From Corynebacterium sp. HMSC036D02 (GTDB lineage: Bacteria; Actinomycetota; Actinomycetes; Mycobacteriales; Mycobacteriaceae), in contig NZ_KV827663.1 of assembly GCF_001836165.1 (NCBI RefSeq), forward strand, positions 1 to 39,671: a stretch of 39,671 bases of DNA. The letters are read 5' to 3'. Numbering within the stretch: position 1 is the stretch's first letter; each line of letters opens with the position of its first letter. The position numbers and the translations under genes were made by a program. The notes beneath the pieces are model-generated. The model was not told where the DNA came from, did no database searches, and saw only the letters and a program-made list of their open reading frames with translations. Of this stretch, positions 1-7,866 are shown in pieces.

Positions 1-30
1 GACGTGTCTACTTTCCGGGGGTCAGGTCCA
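1..30. mobile_element. probable terminal inverted repeat of an IS3-family element lying mostly outside the window
   Basis: Read on the minus strand this stretch has the form TGGACCTGACCCCCGGAAAG followed by TAGACAC. That is the usual look of an IS3-family end: TGACCTG, a run of C, then GGAAAGT and GACAC. The interior of the element would lie to the left, outside the window. No transposase is visible here, so the call rests on the end motif alone. A transposase tail of the same family at 1218-1285 makes it more plausible. Confidence 0.45.
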
Positions 31-41
31 CCCGAAAATGC

Positions 42-69
42 TAAAAGTACAGACCTGAAAGTACAGACC
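42..69. repeat. two tandem 14-base repeats next to the IS end
   Basis: TAAAAGTACAGACC (42-55) is followed directly by TGAAAGTACAGACC (56-69), with one difference in 14 bases. The pair lies between the IS3-type end and a GACCCCC arm (66-72) that is complementary to the GGGGGTC arm at 17-23. It could be transposase-binding sequence or debris of a second element end. No gene overlaps it. Confidence 0.5.
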
Positions 70-304
70 CCCAAGTAACAGGCCACTGAATACGCAGTAG
101 ACGTACTGAGCCGTTCTCCAAGCTGCCCGTAGCTCGACAGCTCCGGAAGAAATGAGGTTTTCTTGAGCAAAATACCGCTTTAAAAAGCGAATTCATGTAA
201 TGGGCAAAAGACGTTATGCTCCAATTATTTACCATGTTTCACTCCTCGTATTCGCGCTACTGACAGTCAATGCAGCTTCCGCAGTCCATACCAACTGCAT
301 AGTA

Positions 305-330
305 CCTCTGGGTACTTTAGTGCCCAGAGG
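305..330. repeat. inverted repeat just beyond the truncated transposase
   Basis: CCTCTGGG at 305-312 and CCCAGAGG at 323-330 form a perfect 8-base stem, extended by AC/GT after one mismatch, around a short T/A-rich loop. It begins five bases beyond the stop of the broken IS256-type reading frame. No T-run follows on either strand, so an IS junction is a better guess than a terminator. Confidence 0.5.
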
Positions 331-335
331 CTTAT

Positions 336-623
336 CTACATGGCACGTTCGCTACGGGTTCGTCGTTCTAACAGCCAGTCAGACAAGAAGGAACCGTGGC
401 GTAGTTTCGGGATAGCCACATCGACGGTGCTGACCCGTGTATCCAGTAGTCGGTGGCGGTAGCCGTTGCGGTGGTTGACGCGGTTGTCGCTGGTGGTGCC
501 GTAGTCAGCGTTGCCGACAGTATCGTCTTGGGAAGATAGAATTTGCTTGATGAAATCACCGAGCATCTGACGCGTCAGATCGGGTGATGCTTGAGTGAGG
601 AGCTCTTCGAGGTATGCTTTTGG
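336..623 (-). pseudogene. truncated IS256-family (mutator type) transposase, N-terminal part only
   Basis: The minus-strand frame matches the N-terminal region of IS256-family transposases. It begins with an AYLEELL...ASPDLTRQML helix segment, then has the family hallmark RNGYRHR, then DTRVSTVDVAIPKLR and WLLERRTRSERA. In intact members the text continues through several hundred residues carrying the DDE catalytic residues. Here a TAG stop (336-338) follows directly after ERAM, and no catalytic residue is encoded. The frame stays open to about 653, but similarity is clear only to about 623. It is a dead fragment. The inverted repeat at 305-330 may mark the break point. Confidence 0.85.
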
Positions 624-649
624 TTGCCAGTTGTGTCGGCACCGGGGGC

Positions 650-1117
650 TTAACTGTGAGAAGCGGGTCGAATAGCGGAGTTCTCCGCTAGGAGGTGTAA
701 AAATTCCTCTGGGTCTTTAACCGTCAAGCGAATGGGTCTTCCGATATTGCGGTGTAGGAGGATATTTGCAGAACCGGCATGGAATGAAATAGTGCCATCC
801 AGGAAGTGAACCCCAAACGTTTGGGATTCGAGTATGGGGCCCGAGGGAAGGATCTCCGCCCCCTTCAGAGATTCCAAACGAACGTTGCTAACTGGAATGC
901 CAAGAACTGAAATCCGAAGGATTTCATCATTCAGCAACACCCCGACATTAAAGAAAATTGCCAGAGACACTAAAAGACCGCATGTGATAAAGGCGGTTTG
1001 ATCTCTTCTGGTCAAGAAGTAGACACACAATAAGAGTACTGCGAAGATAAGTACGATCCGACTAAAATTATATCCAAATACTCTTGATCGATAACTTGAA
1101 CCAGTCATGAATATCAC
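650..1117 (-). CDS. small membrane protein with two N-terminal TM helices, unknown function
   Basis: The 155-residue product is not recognised. Residues about 16-60 contain two hydrophobic helices (IVLIFAVLLLCVYFL and AFITCGLLVSLAIFF). The remaining ~90 residues alternate polar and hydrophobic residues in a beta-rich pattern (ISVLGIPVSNVRLES, GVHFLDGTISFHAG), resembling the PH-like domains of small bacterial membrane proteins. That resemblance is an impression, not a match. The GTG start at 1117 has a GGAAGGAAG ribosome site directly upstream; the ATG at 1108 is the alternative start. It lies alone between two pieces of IS debris, so it is probably accessory cargo. An intact frame and a good ribosome site favour a real gene. 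Confidence 0.65.
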   Translation of the reverse strand: MIFMTGSSYRSRVFGYNFSRIVLIFAVLLLCVYFLTRRDQTAFITCGLLVSLAIFFNVGVLLNDEILRISVLGIPVSNVRLESLKGAEILPSGPILESQTFGVHFLDGTISFHAGSANILLHRNIGRPIRLTVKDPEEFLHLLAENSAIRPASHS

Positions 1118-1217
1118 TCAACTTCCTTCCAACTATCTTCATGGGTAGTAAGGCGAAAATCACCACTGTGAGCATCGTGAGGGAGAATGAAGCGTCCTGG
1201 GTTTAGTTCCGCTTCTT

Positions 1218-1285
1218 TTACGACCCTGTGTTGATGGGCTGGGTGAGATAGTACTCGGTTTCTACTTCCTGTGGGGTGGCGTAGT
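1218..1285 (-). pseudogene. C-terminal remnant of an IS3-family transposase
   Basis: The minus strand encodes LDYATPQEVETEYY followed by LTQPINTGS and a TAA stop (1218-1220). This is the typical tail of IS3-family OrfB integrases, where a Y.TP.EVETEYY segment closes the protein. Upstream of about 1285 the similarity fades and the catalytic core is absent. Past the stop, the text AAGAAGCGGAACTAAACCC is also familiar from the region between OrfB and the right end in corynebacterial IS3 elements. Too short for an ordinary gene call, it is best read as a scar of an excised or decayed element. Confidence 0.65.
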
Positions 1286-1443
1286 CCAAAGCTTCACACC
1301 ACACCGCAAACAGCCCAGGACCAGCAACTTGGATGAATGCACATCCAGGTCTGCACTTATAGATAGCGGACCTTCATCCGCCCGCGAACTAGAATGATTT
1401 CCGTATATGCACTTCGTTCTGAGGGGCCGCTGAGGAGAAGTAG
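1286..1443. other. gene-free spacer between IS remnant and next gene
   Basis: No convincing reading frame was found here. It ends in the GAGGAG ribosome site (about 1431-1438) of the gene starting at 1444. A promoter could not be placed with confidence. Confidence 0.4.
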
Positions 1444-2184
1444 ATGAGGTTTTCACAATCATCGAGTCTGTTTACGCATGCTTATAATGCGACCTTCCTG
1501 AGGGACTTGAAGGCTGTGCCCTTTAGGCGAAAGAACGATAGTCCTTCTCCCTATGGCCTGTGTCGCGTCTTTGAGGCAGAGGAACCAGTGCCTCAGATGC
1601 GTGCTATCCGCGACGGGCTAGTCTTTTTCGGTGCGATGGTCTTGATAGCAGCTTTTATCTTCTTCTTCGGTTTACTGCTGAACAGCATGCAGATTCCAGG
1701 ATTATTGGCGTTTCTCCTTGGCGGGTTGTTGCTTTACTTCCTTTTTCTTGTAGCTCGGCATATCTTCTTCGCTTTGAGGATCAGCAAGGCTTGGAAGAAT
1801 GGTTGGATAGATTTCTACCCAGTCCTCCTCGGGAGCCTTTTCCACGAAGAGAAAGGTGCAAAGGCTGGAAAGAAGGGGCATTTTTATGCCACGAAAGCTC
1901 TCGTTGTGGCGCCAAACGGCGAATCGCGCATGCTTGACGTGACCGTAGAGGGACTGCGCCCGGACCGACTGATTGAGGAAGGCGCGGTCATGGCGAAGGA
2001 TCGCCATAGGATTCGTCTTGACGCCATTCATAATAATGGCTGGACATTCTGGGCCGTTGTCCGCGGGAAGCAACTGGAGCATGGAAGCGTGGAACATGGA
2101 CTATCCGCTTCCCAGGTGACTGCTGGCTTAGACCGCGTGAGGCATTGTTGGTGGCCACTGAACAGGTTGGATTTTCCTCTTTAA
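1444..2184 (+). CDS. membrane protein with two TM helices, unknown function
   Basis: The 246-residue product is not recognised. It has about 50 polar residues, then two closely spaced hydrophobic helices (about residues 58-80 and 86-108, rich in F and L with FLLGGLLLYFLF). A soluble C-terminal domain of about 140 residues follows. The gene has a clear GAGGAG ribosome site six bases before ATG 1444; an internal ATG just before the first helix (1597) is an alternative start. The soluble part includes HFYATKALVVAPNG and RIRLDAIHNNG, with no catalytic motif I can name. It lies beyond the IS remnants and immediately before the conserved block, so it may be horizontally acquired. Confidence 0.65.
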   Translation: MRFSQSSSLFTHAYNATFLRDLKAVPFRRKNDSPSPYGLCRVFEAEEPVPQMRAIRDGLVFFGAMVLIAAFIFFFGLLLNSMQIPGLLAFLLGGLLLYFLFLVARHIFFALRISKAWKNGWIDFYPVLLGSLFHEEKGAKAGKKGHFYATKALVVAPNGESRMLDVTVEGLRPDRLIEEGAVMAKDRHRIRLDAIHNNGWTFWAVVRGKQLEHGSVEHGLSASQVTAGLDRVRHCWWPLNRLDFPL

Positions 2185-2323
2185 TTCTCGTGAGTCTTGG
2201 ACGTCAATCGGTGGTTGTGGGCCGTTTCACTTACTAGCCAGTGTATTGCCGGTTTTGTTTCGCTGACCTGTAGACTGGTTCGGTACATACGGACGCGTCA
2301 ACCGCAGAAAGTGCATAGCTTTA

Positions 2324-3232
2324 ATGTCTGAATCCAACTCCCGCGACCACCGCCGTGGCCGCGAAGGTTCCTCGGAAGGCAACCGTGGGCACAACCGCTC
2401 TGGGGGCCGCAAGTTTGAAAAACGTGGTGGCGCATCGGGGCGTCGTGAAGAGCGCCGCAGTGATCGCCGTGATGAGCGCCGCAATGATCGAAAGCGCCAT
2501 GGTCGCGATAAGAACAAAGCCTCGCATCCGCAGCGTTCGGGCTACCGTGAGGAGCGTATCAACCGCCGCATGACGGACCCGGACCTGCCTTCTGATATCG
2601 ATATCACTGATCTCGATCCCTCGGTTTTGCAGGACCTCTCTTCGCTTTCGAAGGAAAACTCCGAAGCAGTGGCTAAGCACCTCATCATGGCGGCGACGTG
2701 GCTTGATGACGATCCACAGCTGTCACTTCGCCATGCCCGTGCTGCCAAAGACCGTGCAGGCCGTGTTTCGGTTGCTCGTGAGATGAACGGAATCGCTGCG
2801 TACCGCGCCGGCGAGTGGAAGGAAGCACTCGCGGAGCTGCGCGCAGCACGCCGCATTTCCGGTGGCCCTGGTTTGATGGCTGTCATGGCTGATTGCGAGC
2901 GCGGACTTGGGCGCCCTGAGAAAGCTGTCGAGCTGTGGCGTAGCGAGGAGGCTAAGGAGCTTAGTCCAGAGGATGCCGTCGAATTGGCCATCGTCGCTGC
3001 AGGCGCGCGGTTGGACATGGGCCAGGCAGATTCCGCAGTGGTCACGATTCAGCGTGCGCAACCCACGAAGGATGCCACGGGTGTGTCCGCGTGCCGCCTT
3101 TCCTATGCCTATGCCAACGCCTTGCTGGAAGCTGGCCGTAAAGACGAGGCACAGGAATGGTTCCAGCACGCGATCGACATTGATGAAGGAGACTGGACCG
3201 ACGCCGCAGAGCGTCTGGCCGAGTGTAAATAA
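2324..3232 (+). CDS. TPR-like protein with long Arg/Asp/Gly-rich N-terminus
   Basis: The 302-residue product falls into two parts. Residues 1-85 are extremely polar and low in complexity, with repeated RR, DRR, ERR and GG units (RREERRSDRRDERRNDRK), as in disordered RNA- or acid-binding tails. Residues about 100-300 are helical, with repeated A-rich pairs (AWQ/AREMNGIAAYRAGEWKEAL, AMADCERGLGRPEKAVELWR, YANALLEAGRKDEAQEWF), the pattern of tetratricopeptide repeats. Proteins of this layout occur in corynebacteria just upstream of the HAD phosphatase and tlyA. The stop overlaps the next start (TAATG), so the two are likely translated together. The partner of the TPR part is unknown. The ribosome site before ATG 2324 is weak. 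Confidence 0.8.
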   Translation: MSESNSRDHRRGREGSSEGNRGHNRSGGRKFEKRGGASGRREERRSDRRDERRNDRKRHGRDKNKASHPQRSGYREERINRRMTDPDLPSDIDITDLDPSVLQDLSSLSKENSEAVAKHLIMAATWLDDDPQLSLRHARAAKDRAGRVSVAREMNGIAAYRAGEWKEALAELRAARRISGGPGLMAVMADCERGLGRPEKAVELWRSEEAKELSPEDAVELAIVAAGARLDMGQADSAVVTIQRAQPTKDATGVSACRLSYAYANALLEAGRKDEAQEWFQHAIDIDEGDWTDAAERLAECK

Positions 3233-4215
3233 TGAGTATTCTCAAAACCCACGATTCACTGTTGCTGGATCTTGACGGAACTGTGTGGGAGGGCGGACAA
3301 GCCCTTCAGTGCGTGGTTGACGTGATCAATTCTTGCGGCGTCCCTGCTGTTTATGTCACGAATAATGCTTCGCGCAGCCCCCAAACCGTAGCCGATATGC
3401 TCGAAGAGATCGGTCTTGAGACCGATGCCAATCGCGTTGTTACCTCAGCGCAAGCGGTAGTCAAGATTGCTCGTGAGGATCTGCCGGCTGGCGCCAAGGT
3501 CCTCGTCATCGGTGCGGACTCCTTCCGCTCGCTAGCGCGCGATGCCGGTTTCGTCGTTGTTGATAGTGCTGATGACAAGCCTGCTGCTGTACTGCAGGGC
3601 ATGCATAAATCAGTGGGGTGGGAACAACTCTCTGAAGGCGCGCTCGCTATTAACCAAGGTGCGAAGTACTATGCCTCAAACCTTGATACGTCACTTCCGA
3701 CGGAGCGCGGAATGGCGGTGGGTAATGGCTCACTCGTCGCAGCCGTAGTTTCCACGACAGGGGTGGAACCAATTTCGGCTGGTAAACCTGAGCCCGCTAT
3801 GTTTACGCAGGCAGCCAAGCTGGTGAACTCGTCGAAGCCCCTTGCTGTAGGGGACCGTCTTGACACCGATATCGTTGGCGGCAACAACGCGGCTATGGAT
3901 ACCTTCCACGTGCTTACAGGTGTATCGCGTGAGCTGGCACTCATTGAAGCGAAGCCAGAAGAGCGCCCGAATTTCATCGGTGCCGGATTCCATGAGCTCT
4001 CGTTGTCTGAGGCCCAAGCACGTCCGGGAGCCCAGGGCGGGTTCAAGGCACGCTTCGACGGTTATGACATTGTTCTCCAGGGCGGTACTGAGAAATCGAC
4101 GTCCGTCGAGGCACTTCGTACCGTACTTGAAGTGGCCTGGGCCGGTTCCGAACCGCCGCGCTACATTCAGCCGCGGAGCGAAGCCGCGGAGAGGGTAGTG
4201 TCCACATGGCGGTAA
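3232..4215 (+). CDS. HAD-superfamily (IIA, NagD-like) sugar/nucleotide phosphatase
   Basis: The 327-residue product has the HAD motifs in order. Motif I is LDLDGTVW at about residues 12-19, where Asp13 would be the nucleophile and Asp15 the acid. Motif II is YVTNNAS. Motif III is the lysine in AGKPEPAMF. Motif IV is GDRLDTDIVGGNNA. The capping segment between motifs II and III is that of the NagD/AraL subclass, whose members hydrolyse sugar phosphates or nucleotide monophosphates; the substrate cannot be read from sequence. About 60 residues follow the core and are less conserved. The start overlaps the upstream stop by one base and there is no clear ribosome site, so translation is probably coupled. 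Confidence 0.88.
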   Translation: MSILKTHDSLLLDLDGTVWEGGQALQCVVDVINSCGVPAVYVTNNASRSPQTVADMLEEIGLETDANRVVTSAQAVVKIAREDLPAGAKVLVIGADSFRSLARDAGFVVVDSADDKPAAVLQGMHKSVGWEQLSEGALAINQGAKYYASNLDTSLPTERGMAVGNGSLVAAVVSTTGVEPISAGKPEPAMFTQAAKLVNSSKPLAVGDRLDTDIVGGNNAAMDTFHVLTGVSRELALIEAKPEERPNFIGAGFHELSLSEAQARPGAQGGFKARFDGYDIVLQGGTEKSTSVEALRTVLEVAWAGSEPPRYIQPRSEAAERVVSTWR

Positions 4216-4367
4216 AACCCCATGACCCGCGCGCAGTGTTGGCTCCAGAGACCCTCGATGCCTCCATCACCGAGATCCTCACCGAGCCCGTAGAGACTCT
4301 TGAGGAAGAGTTAGCCCAGCTGGACCGCGCACATACCGTGTTGCGCGATGCGCTCCAAGATAATTAG
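4206..4367 (+). CDS. 53-residue acidic small protein, conserved position
   Basis: An ATG at 4206, preceded by GAGAGGG (4189-4195), opens a frame of 53 codons ending at TAG 4365-4367. It overlaps the last ten bases of the HAD gene in another frame. The product begins MAVKPHDPRAVLAPETLDA and continues with a Glu/Leu-rich helical part (EILTEPVETLEEELAQLDRA) that could form a short coiled coil. Small proteins of this kind sit between the phosphatase and tlyA in related corynebacteria. No function can be assigned. The ribosome site, codon use and tight packing make it a real gene. Confidence 0.72.
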   Translation: MAVKPHDPRAVLAPETLDASITEILTEPVETLEEELAQLDRAHTVLRDALQDN

Positions 4368-4407
4368 CGCGAATCGCCGAGGAATCTAGGGGAAAGAGGA
4401 TCTAATC

Positions 4408-5217
4408 ATGCCACCGCAACGTCGCCGTCTCGACGCAGAGTTGGTACGCCGCAAGATTGCGCGCTCACGAGAACAAGCCGTTGAGATGATCAAGGCTGGT
4501 CGGGTGACGGTTGGGGGCTTCAAGGCTACGAAACCCGCGACAGTGGTCGAGCCAGAGGTGTCTATCAAGGTCGAGGCCAGCGAGGGTGATGATTGGGCGT
4601 CGCGAGGCGCGCACAAACTCCTCGGTGCGCTCGCGGCTTTCGACGTTGACCTCAAAGGCAAGCGTGTCTTGGACGCGGGCGCGTCCACCGGCGGTTTTAC
4701 TGATGTCTGTTTGCGTCGCGGTGCCGCAGAAGTGCTTTCTGTTGACGTGGGCTATGGACAGCTATTGTGGCGTTTGCAAAATGATGAGCGCGTTATTGTG
4801 CTTGACCGCACCAATATTCGCAACCTGACTCTGGAACAGACGGATGGGCCTTGCGACGCGATGGTGGGGGATCTTTCCTTTATCTCCCTGAAGCTGGTAC
4901 TTCCGGCAATCGTTAAATGTATGGCGGACGGCGCGTGGCTTTTGCCTATGGTCAAGCCGCAGTTTGAAGTGGGCAAGGACCGGATTGGGGCCGGCGGAGT
5001 TGTGCGCTCGCCTGAGCTTCGCGCAGAAGTTACCAAGGATGTGGCCGTCTTTGCTCAAGAGCTCGGATTGAGCGTCAAAGGCGCGGCGGCATCCCCGCTA
5101 CCCGGACCAAGCGGCAATGTCGAATACTTCCTGTGGTTGGTCAAGGATGGCTTGTCCACCCCAGAAGATAAGCTGGATGTACTGATCGACACGGCAATCA
5201 AGGAAGGACCCCAGTGA
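4408..5217 (+). CDS. tlyA: TlyA family 16S/23S rRNA 2'-O-methyltransferase
   Basis: The 269-residue product has an N-terminal S4 RNA-binding domain (about 5-60, RLDAELVRRKIARSREQA) and a FtsJ-like Rossmann methyltransferase domain with motif I VLDAGASTGGFT at 87-98. The family 2'-O-methylates C1409 in 16S and C1920 in 23S rRNA; in mycobacteria this gives susceptibility to capreomycin and viomycin. Length is typical of the family. AGAGGA precedes ATG 4408. The stop overlaps the nadK start by four bases (GTGA), and the tlyA-nadK-recN order is the classical actinobacterial one. Confidence 0.95.
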   Translation: MPPQRRRLDAELVRRKIARSREQAVEMIKAGRVTVGGFKATKPATVVEPEVSIKVEASEGDDWASRGAHKLLGALAAFDVDLKGKRVLDAGASTGGFTDVCLRRGAAEVLSVDVGYGQLLWRLQNDERVIVLDRTNIRNLTLEQTDGPCDAMVGDLSFISLKLVLPAIVKCMADGAWLLPMVKPQFEVGKDRIGAGGVVRSPELRAEVTKDVAVFAQELGLSVKGAAASPLPGPSGNVEYFLWLVKDGLSTPEDKLDVLIDTAIKEGPQ

Positions 5218-6125
5218 GCAGGACTAGCGCCGCGGAGGGCACCACTCGCCGCGAAATTCTTCTTGTCCCGCACGCTAGCCGCGAGGATAACCTCGCTGCC
5301 ACGCACCGTGCAGCAGAGCTGCTGCAGGAGGCTGGCATCAAGGTACGCGTCTGCGGAGCGGACACCGTTCTCCCTGGGCTGCAGCACGTGAGGCATACGC
5401 CGGCGGCAGCCGAAGGCTGTGAGCTAGTCCTCGTGCTCGGTGGTGATGGCACGTTCTTGCGCGCTGCTGACATGGCACGTGCAGTGGACGTCCCCGTCCT
5501 AGGCATCAATCTGGGGCACGTGGGCTTCCTCGCAGAGTGGGAAGCGGAGTCTTTGGATCGAGCGTTGGTGCGCGTCATCGAGCAATCCTATGACGTCGAA
5601 GACCGCCTGACCATTGACGTTGCAGTGTTTGATGCCGAGGGAAAGCTGCGGGAGCGTAGCTGGGCGCTCAATGAGGCCTCGATTGAGAACCTCAACCGCT
5701 CAGGGGTCCTCGATGCCATCCTCGAAGTGGATGGGCGCCCAGTTTCAGCTTTTGGGTGCGATGGTGTTCTTATCTCCACTCCGACGGGCTCCACAGCCTA
5801 TGCCTTCTCAGCTGGCGGGCCGGTATTGTGGCCCTCCCTCGATGCCATCCTTGTGGTTCCTAACAATGCGCATGCGCTGTTCACCAAACCACTCGTGGTC
5901 TCTCCGGATTCGCAGGTGGCGGTGGAATCAGCCTCGGCTACGACTCCGGCCGTGGTAATCCTCGATGGTTTCCGCGAGATTTCTATGCCGCCGGGTTCGC
6001 GAGTGGAAATCGTGCGTGGTGAAAGGCCCGTGCGCTGGGTTCGGCTGGACCAGCAGCCCTTCACCGACCGCCTCGTGTCCAAGCTCCGCCTGCCCGTGGA
6101 AGGTTGGCGCGGGCCCCGGCATTAA
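5214..6125 (+). CDS. nadK: NAD kinase
   Basis: This enzyme phosphorylates NAD to NADP with ATP or polyphosphate in the cytoplasm. The 303-residue product has the family GGDGT motif at about 76-80 (LVLGGDGTFLRAAD) and a glycine-rich SAGGP segment. It also carries GINLGHVGFLAEWE, the LNEASIEN equivalent of the NE/D motif, and STPTGSTAYAFSAGGP. Residues 1-15 form a short polar leader. The GTG start overlaps the tlyA stop by four bases. The stop at 6123-6125 lies 38 bases before the chosen recN start. Confidence 0.96.
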   Translation: MSRTSAAEGTTRREILLVPHASREDNLAATHRAAELLQEAGIKVRVCGADTVLPGLQHVRHTPAAAEGCELVLVLGGDGTFLRAADMARAVDVPVLGINLGHVGFLAEWEAESLDRALVRVIEQSYDVEDRLTIDVAVFDAEGKLRERSWALNEASIENLNRSGVLDAILEVDGRPVSAFGCDGVLISTPTGSTAYAFSAGGPVLWPSLDAILVVPNNAHALFTKPLVVSPDSQVAVESASATTPAVVILDGFREISMPPGSRVEIVRGERPVRWVRLDQQPFTDRLVSKLRLPVEGWRGPRH

Positions 6126-6163
6126 CTGCCCTAACGCGTATTCAGGAAGGAAGATACCGCACT

Positions 6164-7840
6164 GTGCTCGTAGATATCAGCATCTCTGACCTCGGCGTTA
6201 TCGAAAGCTCCGCTGCGGAGCTCTCGCAGGGGCTAACCGTGCTTACCGGTGAAACTGGCGCCGGTAAGACCATGGTCGTGACTGGCTTGCGCCTGCTAGC
6301 TGGCGGTCGCGCTGATGCATCACGCGTGCGCGATGGGGCCTCAAAGGCGGCCGTGGAAGGTCATTTTTCCTCGGATTCACCGGCTGTGGCGGCTTTGGTC
6401 GAGGACGCAGGAGGAGAGCCGGATGAAAACGGTGAGTATATCGCCTCCCGCACGGTGTCTGCGGCAGGGCGCTCACGTGCCTATTTGGGCGGGCGTTCGG
6501 TGCCGGCGGCGACGTTGGGGGAATTCGCTTCCCACCTCATCACTGTGCATGGGCAAAATGACCAGTTGCGCTTGCTGTCGGCTGATCAACAGCTGGCCGC
6601 CATCGATCGCTTCGAGCCTTCCATCGAGAAGATCCGTACTGCGTATACCGAGGCTTTTAGGCAGTGGCGCGCATTGGCCAAGGACTACCAGCACCGGATG
6701 GAGTCCCGCCGTGAGATGGCCCAAGAGGTGGACCGCTTGCAGTTCGCCATTAAGGAGATTTCTGATCTCGAACCGGAGCCCGGTGAGGATGCTGAGCTCG
6801 TAGCTCTGATTAAGCGTTTGCAAGACGTCGATGCTTTGCGCGAAGGCGCCGCCACTGCTCTGAGCGCCTTGGACGGCGGTGAAGGTTTTGGTGATGAGGA
6901 CACTGCTGTCAACCTTGTCGGTGCAGCTGAATCGGCACTAACTGGGGCGAGCGATGCCGAGCTGACCAGGCTAGGAGAGCGGTTGAGTGAAGTCACCACA
7001 CAGCTGACCGATATCGCTGCTGAGCTCACCACGTATTTGAGCGATCTGCCCGCGGATCCCAACCTCCTCGAGGAATCTCTGCAACGCCAGCAAGAGCTCA
7101 AGCTCCTCACGCGCAAGTATGCCGCTGACATCGATGGAGTTCTGGCCTGGCGGGACGCCGCTGAAGCCAAACTTGCGACCTTGGATACCTCCACCGAGGC
7201 CCTCGAGGCCTTGAAGAAGGAAGTAATGGAGGCCGAAAAGACGATGGTGGCCAAGGCAGAAGCACTCACTGCTGCCCGTACCAAGGCAGCGAAGAAACTC
7301 GGTGCTCAGGTCTCCGAAGAGATTCACGGCTTGGCCATGCCAAACTCCACCTTGACGGCCGCCGTGAAGAAGACCAAATATTCCAAAAGTGGCGCGGATG
7401 AGGTTGAGTTCCAGCTCAACGGCAAACCGCTAGCTTCCGCGGCCTCGGGAGGTGAGCTCTCCCGCGTCATGCTGGCTATGGAGGTTGTTCTGGCCAGTGA
7501 CGACGGCACCACGCTGGTCTTCGATGAGGTGGATGCCGGTGTCGGAGGGCGCGCGGCGGTGGAGATCGGACGTCGCCTAGCACGGCTTTCGACTACCAAC
7601 CAGGTCATCTGCGTTACCCACCTGCCCCAGGTAGCTGCCTATGCAGATTCGCACCTGCATGTGTCTAAGGAGAAGTTCACGTCAGGCGTGGCGGATTTGA
7701 CCGCCGAGGAGCGCGTCGAGGAGCTCGCTCGTATGCTGGCTGGTCTCGATGACACCGAGACCGGTCGCGCGCACGCTCAGGAGCTTTTTGATAGAGCTCA
7801 AGCAGAAGTTGAGACTTTCCGCGCGCCTTCCACACATTGA
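6164..7840 (+). CDS. recN: DNA repair protein RecN
   Basis: This SMC-like ATPase acts early in double-strand break repair by tethering DNA ends. From GTG 6164 the product has 558 residues. It has Walker A GETGAGKT at 29-36, a long helical coiled-coil middle (about 150-370, rich in E/L/A/R) and the C-terminal head. The head carries the ABC signature ASGGELSRVMLAM, Walker B TLVFDEVDAGVGG and the ICVTHLPQVAAYAD switch histidine. The frame is open 20 codons further upstream to 6104, inside nadK. I chose 6164 because AGGAAGG lies at 6144-6150 and because family members begin with the ISDLGVIE strand. Confidence 0.95.
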   Translation: MLVDISISDLGVIESSAAELSQGLTVLTGETGAGKTMVVTGLRLLAGGRADASRVRDGASKAAVEGHFSSDSPAVAALVEDAGGEPDENGEYIASRTVSAAGRSRAYLGGRSVPAATLGEFASHLITVHGQNDQLRLLSADQQLAAIDRFEPSIEKIRTAYTEAFRQWRALAKDYQHRMESRREMAQEVDRLQFAIKEISDLEPEPGEDAELVALIKRLQDVDALREGAATALSALDGGEGFGDEDTAVNLVGAAESALTGASDAELTRLGERLSEVTTQLTDIAAELTTYLSDLPADPNLLEESLQRQQELKLLTRKYAADIDGVLAWRDAAEAKLATLDTSTEALEALKKEVMEAEKTMVAKAEALTAARTKAAKKLGAQVSEEIHGLAMPNSTLTAAVKKTKYSKSGADEVEFQLNGKPLASAASGGELSRVMLAMEVVLASDDGTTLVFDEVDAGVGGRAAVEIGRRLARLSTTNQVICVTHLPQVAAYADSHLHVSKEKFTSGVADLTAEERVEELARMLAGLDDTETGRAHAQELFDRAQAEVETFRAPSTH

Positions 7841-7866
7841 GCCCTTAACAGGGGAAACTGTCAGGC

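Noticed and set aside
41..415. Two short overlapping frames at the left edge
   Set aside because: No ribosome sites, no family similarity, located in IS debris.
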